A stretch of DNA of 64,000 nt, taken from Diadema setosum. Its lineage: Eukaryota; Echinodermata; Echinoidea; Diadematoida; Diadematidae. Location of the stretch: positions 11,095,412-11,159,411 of the forward strand of contig NC_092705.1 of assembly GCF_964275005.1 (NCBI RefSeq), written 5' to 3'. Of this stretch, positions 58,901 through 64,000 are shown piece after piece; within the stretch, counting starts at the first letter, position 1, and every line of letters begins with the position of its first letter. The notes beneath the pieces are model-generated. The model did no database searches. It worked only from the letters and a program-made list of their open reading frames with translations, and had not been told where the DNA came from. The position numbers were made by a program, and so were the translations under genes.

Positions 58901-61900
58901 GAGGCAACATCACATCACGTACAGTACAGAAAACAGCTTAGATGCATTACAGGGATAGCATAGTTTTGGTTGAGATGGGGCCTCGGGATTTCAACCTTTT
59001 TTACAATAATTTTTTGAGGTAATGAGAAGTCTCTCATGAAATATATAAAGAGCATATAATTCTACAGGGAATTTGAAGTTTATTTGATGAAAATTGGTTT
59101 TGAAATGGCTGAGATATCCAGAACAAAGCTTTCCTAATAAAAGGTGAGACCCACCTTTATTAGCTTTGTTTTACTTTGTTTCTGGATATCTAAGCCATTT
59201 CAAAACCGCTTGTCATCAGATAAACTATAAAGTCCCCTTGGAATTATATGTGAATTAACATTTCATAAAGCGATTTTCTAAGTATCTCGCAAAAGTTCAA
59301 AGCTGAATCCTCATCTCAATCAATACTATACCATCCCCTTAACTATGAACAGGTTTGTGGGACATCTTACCCAGCAGCTCCTTCAAAGAACAGCGCCCTC
59401 CGGTGTATGAGGTCCACAACCCCCTTCGAGTTGGCCTCGAGACCGATGGGGAGCTGTAGGAATGCAGCGTTGTGGTTCAACTTGGATTGCAGCTGTGACA
59501 GCACTCTGTGAGGGTTTGCTTTGGTTCTAATGTGACACGGATCAGAAAGGCAAGCACATAGATTAAACCATTGAAAACTCCATGAATATGACTCTACATC
59601 CAACACTATACCCATTCTATGACTATTTCGACACATACAAGACCCAGTTGTGTGGGAACACTGTGGAGTGGGAAGGCTGGACTGGCTCAGATATATTCAA
59701 GAATCCCCGAAACGAATTGTGTACATCTTTACGACTATGATCTCTGCGCATCTTTAAAAGAGCACACACAGGCAAAGAATCGTGACTGGAGTCTACCATT
59801 ACTGATGAGTGTATGCTCCTGTGCATATTATTCACTGACATGTGGGGCTGACAGGTGCTAATGGGGGTTTTCAAATGCCTCTGGTGGGCAATGAACTCAA
59901 CTGGACCAGCCATGTTTCACAACACTACCAGTTATTCATAGAGTCAACAGTAGAGACCCACTGAGAGTAAAAGTCTCTTCAGCATTCCCACCACAAGAAA
60001 TTACATCACTACCACTTGAAAAGAGCAAAATTCTGAGTTAAAACACTTTGTTAAGTCTGTGAAAACGAAAATAACACATTTTGAATTTATCCAGTACCCA
60101 GTGAACTGAGGTACATTTGAAAGCCTGCTCAGAGAGTTGTAACAAATTGTACAAATTCTGTATATCAGAGTTAATGTACAAATTTGTATAAGCAATGCAC
60201 ACATGCCATCTAACTCATTTTATCAATGTATGTGTTCCTAAACAGACCAGTCACCCTGCATTTAATTTTGTTACAACTCTTTCTCCGCGTACACATACAT
60301 ATTATGTACATACATACATAAATCATTATCCACTTATATGCATCTTTACCTGTCAAGTTTATTAATGAATGCAATGCATGGCACAGAGTATCTCTTCATC
60401 TGTCTGTTGACTGTCAAAGTCTGGCTCTGGACCCCGCCAACACTGCACAAGACCAAGACAGCTCCGTCGAGCACTCTCAGGGCTCTCTCAACCTCCACAG
60501 TGAAGTCCACATGACCTGCAGGTTAAACCATATCACTTGTTGGTTACTGTTTCCTGGATCACTACAGAGTCATGAAACAATACACTTGGCAGCGACAGTT
60601 CACAATCATTTCAGGAAATTCAAGTACAGTCGAACCTGTCTACAGCAGCAATCCAAGGTAGACAAAAAAAGGAGGCCCTTACTGCCAGGTGGCCGCTATA
60701 GACAGGTGCTTTAACATGCTTCTTGCTATCAATGCAAAATACTCTGAGCTCTGTGAAAAAAGTCAATCATGAAGTTGCATTTCACTTTCAAAGGGTTGAA
60801 AAGGAGATGTATAGTCTCCAGGTAATGGACTGTCTCTGTTTGTGTGTGTCTGTGCATAAGCATGTACAAGTTTAGGTTGAATCACAATTTATAGGTTACA
60901 TACTTTCAGCTATACTTTCCATACTCGTCCTGTTCATTTTGTTAACACATTCAAAGTGACAGCGTAATTTTGATTTGTTTTACATGATACCAGAATTAAA
61001 GCTTATTGAGAAAAAAAAAAATCCTTTTTTGGCATGCATGCATTTAAGCAAAAATAAAGAGTGGAGCATATGCTGCATTGCACATATTTCATTGTATGAT
61101 TTATTTATCACTGAATGAAATTCCCATTAAGAACATGATCAAACGATAAAATTTAAAGCAATCTGTAACAGTACTTCACTTTCATACTTCATACCTGGAG
61201 TGTCAATGATGTTGATGTTGTTGTCCTTCCATGAGATGTAGGTGGCAGCAGACTGGATAGTTATTCCTCTCTGCCTCTCCAGCTCCATAGAGTCCATTGT
61301 GGCACCAACATTATCCTTTCCCTTCACCTTAAATTTCAAAACACACCATTATCGCTAGATGTAAATGCAGGAACCATGTCTAGGACTGCCAAAAGTCACC
61401 CATCAATTTCAGTGAGATTCCAAAGAGCAATGATACAGCTGTAATTGGGGAGACACTTGTATGTTATGTGCATCTCAACGGGCAAAAATAAAATCCTGGA
61501 TCAGGGAGATATTGATATTCTTTTTATCCAGACATGAGGAGATATTGAGATTTAAAGAGGAAATCCACTTCAAAAATATATAAACTCAAAAAAGAATAAA
61601 GGAGAGAGATATTAATGTGACTAACAAAAGACATGGCGAGGGAACGTGCAAGTTATGCTGAGTCGAGGGAAAGGTGCATTCCTATGTCTTTTGTTAAACA
61701 TTTCAGTACTTAAGTAATGATTGACAGATGAGGTCACAACAGGAATATTGGTTTGGAAGGATTTTTTTTTTTGTGGGAGTATCCAAGTAATCTGAAGAAA
61801 AATGGAAGAAAATTTAGTGAAAAAATATATGGAATGTTTCTAGATATTCATTTCACTGCAAAAGTGATGCTGAGGGTAGCTTAAATCAACACAAATCAAC

Positions 61901-63435
61901 ATGCATTTGCATTTCAGGGAACCTTTAGGGCAAGTTTTACATTCATACAGCTGAAATACGAGATTTTTGTCATTTCTGTAAATGAAATGAATAAGAAATT
62001 GTGAGAGCAGGACATCATCAACTTGCTGATTTGAATATTCATAATGACACATCAAGAAGTGTTTTCTGAAAGATTGTGAAATTTCAGAATGTGATTGTCA
62101 TAACTTCTTATATCTTATCCAGTTTTGATCATTTTTGCATGGTTGTGCACTCAGTTGAACTCATTCCCTTACCTCATGCATTTCTTTGATTCTTCCAGTG
62201 TAGAAGAGCAGCCTCTCAGTCAGGGTTGTTTTTCCAGAGTCAATGTGAGCCGAAATACCAATGTTTCTGATTTTGCGTACATCCTGTTCATCAAGACAAG
62301 AGGAGACAAAATGCGATGGTACTGTATGGATGGAGTTTTTTTGCCGGTATTGGTCCTGAACTTTGTACAAAATCTGCAACCAACATCTGCAATAACCATT
62401 TTAAACATACATGCAAAACATATTTTGCCACCACTAACTCAATATGTTACTCCACACCCTGGGAGATGCACCACTTTTCCCTTTTCACTTTTGGCATGAA
62501 GTGCAATCAATATATGTCCAACAGTGTTGAGTGAAAAGATATTCATATAAGATAAAGGCCAAAGTATTACAGCTGGAAATCACTCGGGGAGGGAATAAAA
62601 ATTGTGTATTCTCCTACAAATGAATAACATAGTAAAATGTATAACAAAAAACAACATAAGTGTTATAAAGGACTAGAAGGGAGAGTACCCCATGACCAAA
62701 ACTGGTCCATCAAATATTATCCAAGCTACCTTTTTCTTTCTTGTTTGTCTATTTGTTTTTCAGGATGCCTCAAGCAGGTTTACTTTTTATTATTTCTTTA
62801 CTAGTCCACATGATGAAATTTAAGATTTAACAAAACAATATTTTTTAAAAAGAAATATCAGCCAAAAGTACAGGCTTACAATTTACTTCTTTATTTTCTC
62901 AATGTAGCGAAAACACTGATTGAAGGCATAATCTACCATTTGCAGATGAAACAACAACCCAGCATTAGTGCTTTAGAATAGTTCTGAAATGTGAGTTTTG
63001 GATAGAAATTACCACTGTAAAAATTTGAATCCCTAAAATCAGTGTTAAGTAGTGTTAAATACACAAAATGTGAATAATAGTTATAATAAAAATGTTTCCA
63101 GATTAAACCTTCTACAGATATGGTTTATTGAGAAAAATGCTGATCTCCTTATATTTTAGGCTTTATCGCTAAAATTTTATATGGTAGGGTGCAAAGGGGT
63201 GTTTTGTAATACAACAGACCTACACATATGCATCAAATGTTATATCTCGAACATTTTTTACATCCCTGCTCGCAAAGGTAAATACGACCTTTAATCAAAT
63301 CCACATCACATTGAACTTCTGATGTGCTTACTTAACAAAATACACTAAAGAGCAAGAACAAAAAGCAGTTGGAATACTTACATCTTGTGACACTAATGTT
63401 GAGTATTTACCAGTAGCTGTTATGGCCGGCCTTGT
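44529..63435 (-). CDS. GFM1: Mitochondrial elongation factor G1 (GFM1), 5' end missing
   Basis: Translational GTPase that drives tRNA-mRNA translocation on the mitochondrial ribosome. Twenty coding exons, all with GT/AG borders and consistent phases: 63435-63382, 62283-62173, 61327-61195, 60515-60350, 59526-59371, 58048-57975, 57021-56945, 55143-55063, 54440-54373, 53472-53397, 52812-52675, 52123-52022, 51426-51370, 50782-50693, 49997-49867, 49306-49237, 48619-48527, 47122-46978, 46224-46064 and 44708-44529. They sum to 2163 bases, 720 residues plus stop; human GFM1 has 751, so about 20-40 N-terminal residues are missing beyond the right edge. The G1 motif AHIDSGKTT, with S where bacterial EF-G has H, is typical of EF-G1mt, and alignment to GFM1 is continuous. 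The C-terminus ends SAKRSR, basic like the human tail. The introns hold several MITEs; no coding defect is seen. Confidence 0.97.
45166..45196. repeat. GAT microsatellite
   Basis: About ten uninterrupted TGA/GAT units in the last GFM1 intron. Confidence 0.9.
45390..45622. repeat. Two-unit tandem repeat of about 110-120 bases
   Basis: CGnnACCCCGTA, GTACGCACCAnTGATACGAC, CGCGCnnTC, ATCAGC and GTGCTGTAAAAGAGACTAG appear twice in the same order. It lies in the last intron of GFM1. Confidence 0.75.
45675..45840. repeat. Long palindrome with a CTTCG loop
   Basis: Arms of about 80 bases contain ACAAATAATnACTGCTT, CACAGTTAAAATTATGGGCC and GGTGATGTGAAAACC, and meet around CCCTCAGCTTCGCTTCGGGC. It would form an extended hairpin in RNA or DNA. 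It is intronic in GFM1. Confidence 0.8.
47528..48286. mobile_element. TIR element TGTGACCCGCTACAACAAAA in a GFM1 intron
   Basis: TGTGACCCGCTACAACAAAA continuing into TCCTAAAGTCG at the left is matched by the inverse at the right, about 33 bases with two mismatches. TA lies on each side as a probable target duplication. The 759-base body has a GC-rich centre and no recognisable transposase, so it is non-autonomous. Confidence 0.85.
49022..49202. mobile_element. MITE with TACAGTCAAACCTG ends
   Basis: TACAGTCAAACCTGCCTATA and GCAGCCACC at the left, GGTGGCTGCTATAGACAGGT and GGGTTTGACTGTA at the right. The internal TCTTTAACATGCT is also found in the partial copies at 60624 and 27866. It is in the intron before exon 16 of GFM1, ending about 35 bases below the exon 16 donor. 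Confidence 0.8.
50073..50262. repeat. Telomere-like TTAGGG tract bounded by GGGGCAATT inversions
   Basis: A run of degenerate GGGTTAGG units (about 50125-50215) sits between TCGGGGCAATTACCCC at the left and TCGGGGCAATTGCCC plus GAGTAATTGCCCTAG at the right. It is intronic in GFM1. Confidence 0.75.
50693..54440 (-). CDS. GFM1: GFM1 exons for domains II and III
   Basis: Exons 9-14, about residues 285-461. Exon 9 has [20 protein letters not shown]. Exon 10 has FVSLAFKLE. Exon 11 has the beta-barrel segment [14 protein letters not shown] and [18 protein letters not shown]. Exon 12 has [20 protein letters not shown]. Exon 13 has [16 protein letters not shown], the domain III entry. Exon 14 has [20 protein letters not shown]. 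All are close to human GFM1. Confidence 0.95.
52838..52882. repeat. GAT/AAT microsatellite
   Basis: About nine GAT units followed by about five AAT units, just downstream on the plus strand of GFM1 exon 11. Confidence 0.9.
55063..63435 (-). CDS. GFM1: GFM1 exons for the transit end and GTPase domain
   Basis: Exons 1-8 of the window, about residues 1-284. The first visible exon (63435-63382, [18 protein letters not shown]) is basic and Ser/Thr-rich, suiting the end of a mitochondrial presequence. Exon 2 carries [18 protein letters not shown]. Exon 3 has the switch region [19 protein letters not shown] and DTPG, which continues as [13 protein letters not shown] in exon 4. Exon 4 ends in the NKLD motif. 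Exon 5 has [17 protein letters not shown]; exons 6-7 the connecting [10 protein letters not shown]; exon 8 the G5-like [11 protein letters not shown]. All nucleotide-binding motifs are intact. Confidence 0.95.
56395..56855. mobile_element. TIR element with CCTCCGCCAAG ends
   Basis: ACTAGAGAAGCACTCTGAGA and ACACCTCCGCCAAGC at the left, ACATAACCTCC and CCTTGGCGAAGGTAATA at the right. It shares the ACTAGA start and the CCTCCGCC end motif with the TGACCT-rich elements at 39502 and 41390 and has one TTGACCTCC segment. It is probably a distant family member without the repeat modules. Confidence 0.65.
58228..58424. mobile_element. MITE with TTACTGTAAAAC ends
   Basis: TTTACTGTAAAACAAGGAAT and GTTCGCG at the left, CATTCGCGAAAATTTCGTG and TTTTACAGTGA at the right. 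The interior has TTTTGCGAATTTTGCGAG and TTTCGTGAAATT. It belongs to the CGCGAAA-rich group. Confidence 0.75.
58539..58640. repeat. Dispersed pair with 61645-61745
   Basis: GCAAGTTATGC, CAnTCnAGGGnAAGGTGCATTC, ATGTCTTTTGTTAAAC and AATGATnGACAGATG occur in the same order at both sites, both within GFM1 introns. Confidence 0.6.
58945..59342. mobile_element. Large foldback MITE
   Basis: GGGATAGCATAGTTTTGGTT and GAGATGGGGCC at the left pair with CTCATCTCAATC and TACTATACCATCCCC plus TTAA at the right. The arms, about 190 bases each, include ATTTGAAATGG-like and GGATATC blocks and meet around AGGTGAGACCCACCTTTATTA. Non-coding and intronic in GFM1. Confidence 0.75.
60624..60716. mobile_element. Truncated AGTCAAACCTG-type MITE
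   Basis: TACAGTCGAACCTGTCTACA at the left and AGGTGGCCGCTATAGACAGG with TTTAACATGC toward the right. The right TIR is missing, in contrast to 49022-49202. Confidence 0.65.
62890..63287 (-). repeat. Dispersed repeat, copy 2
   Basis: Inverted relative of 1405-1925, found in the intron between the first two visible GFM1 exons. On the minus strand it starts TTAAAGGTCGTATTTACC, and ATGTTCGAG and TTTCTCAATAAACCATAT follow. Confidence 0.65.
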
Positions 63436-63595
63436 CTAGAAAGATGGCAAAGAAAAAAATTAATGCTTTACATCAAAGTTTCTACAAAAGTTCAAGGTCA
63501 TCCACAAGGGATAAACTATATATACAAGCAAACATACATTTGTATCACACACACAGAGATTAATAAGGTGGTTTGCTTGTATGATGCGTTTTCAA

Positions 63596-63890
63596 AAGGG
63601 GGGGGCCACTTCCGAGTTTCATCAGCTAAGAAGCAAAAAAAAAAAAAAGGCCTTCGGGGCGACTTGTGGTGCACTAGTTCCAGGTTTCTTCAGCTGACAA
63701 GCAAAAAATAAATAAATAAAAAAGGTCTTCCGTGCAACATGTGATGCCACATCCAGAATTCTTCAGCCGACATGCTAAAGGAAAAAAAAAAAAAGGTCTT
63801 CAGCATGTATTCCTATGTATAAATAGTGCAAAAAAAAAAAAAAAAAAGTGGGGGGGGGGGGGGGGGGACCTGAGCCCCCCACCGTCCACC
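63596..63890. repeat. Three-unit minisatellite with poly-A and poly-G
   Basis: CnACnTCCnGnnTTCnTCAGC, AAGCAAA followed by a poly-A run, and AAGGnCTTC repeat about three times at 60-90 base spacing. An 18-G run ends the block. It lies upstream of the first visible GFM1 exon. Confidence 0.65.
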
Positions 63891-64000
63891 GGGCCGGTAA
63901 TGATTGCTTTGCAATCAAGTTAATCAAAAAAGATTTGATTGGGCTCAGCTCTCTGCTGCTCTAGCTGGCACCCTGCACCCATGGCCACCCATGATTCATT

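Noticed and set aside
63930-64000. Possible GFM1 start exon at the right edge
   Set aside because: The minus-strand ATGs there run into stops within about 20 codons and lack a presequence-like composition, so the true first exon is probably beyond the window.

Overview
The window reads as nuclear DNA of a marine invertebrate, most likely an echinoderm. The basis is AT-rich sequence, compact exons bounded by GT/AG introns, two animal genes (mitochondrial EF-G and diamine acetyltransferase), and a very dense load of short inverted-repeat elements and LINE tails. The phylum is inferred from the general look of the repeats, not proven. No bacterial features, CRISPR arrays, rRNA or convincing tRNA genes were seen. 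All recognised host genes lie on the minus strand.

Layout from right to left, which is the direction of transcription. At 63435-44529 is GFM1, mitochondrial elongation factor G1. It has 20 coding exons in the window with consistent splice phases, encoding about 720 residues; only the first exon(s) with the start codon lie beyond the right edge. At 31850-18567 and 15440-10425 are two tandem paralogues of spermidine/spermine (diamine) N-acetyltransferase. Each has a noncoding first exon and four coding exons of identical length (118, 168, 41 and 213 bases), giving 179 residues. At 6357-6192 is one unrecognised candidate terminal exon with a polyadenylation signal 5 bases after its stop. The far left 6 kb holds repeats only.

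The two acetyltransferase genes align through introns as well as exons, so each serves as the other's empty-site control. The upstream copy (B) is about 2.5 times longer because it gained insertions after the duplication. These are a TIR element with a TA duplication, a 5'-truncated LINE tail with a 9-base duplication, an 800-base element with palindromic modules, and a foldback element at a TTAA site that was itself entered by an almost intact LINE. That LINE carries endonuclease and reverse transcriptase domains split by one frameshift.

The gene-poor block 32.6-43.6 kb is the most unusual part. It holds a satellite array of about 165-base units lying between inverted arms, and two copies of a roughly 1.1-1.3 kb element. 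That element is full of TGACCT half-sites arranged as DR0/DR1 nuclear-receptor-like sites and ends in a GCCTCC/GGAGGC hairpin. Another MITE in the block has landed in an AC microsatellite. Several independent elements across the window share TTAA-AGG termini, which suggests one transposase mobilised many of them.

Biologically, EF-G1 moves the mitochondrial ribosome during translation and the acetyltransferases act on polyamines or related amines. Nothing in the sequence suggests the two are co-regulated; they are simply neighbours.
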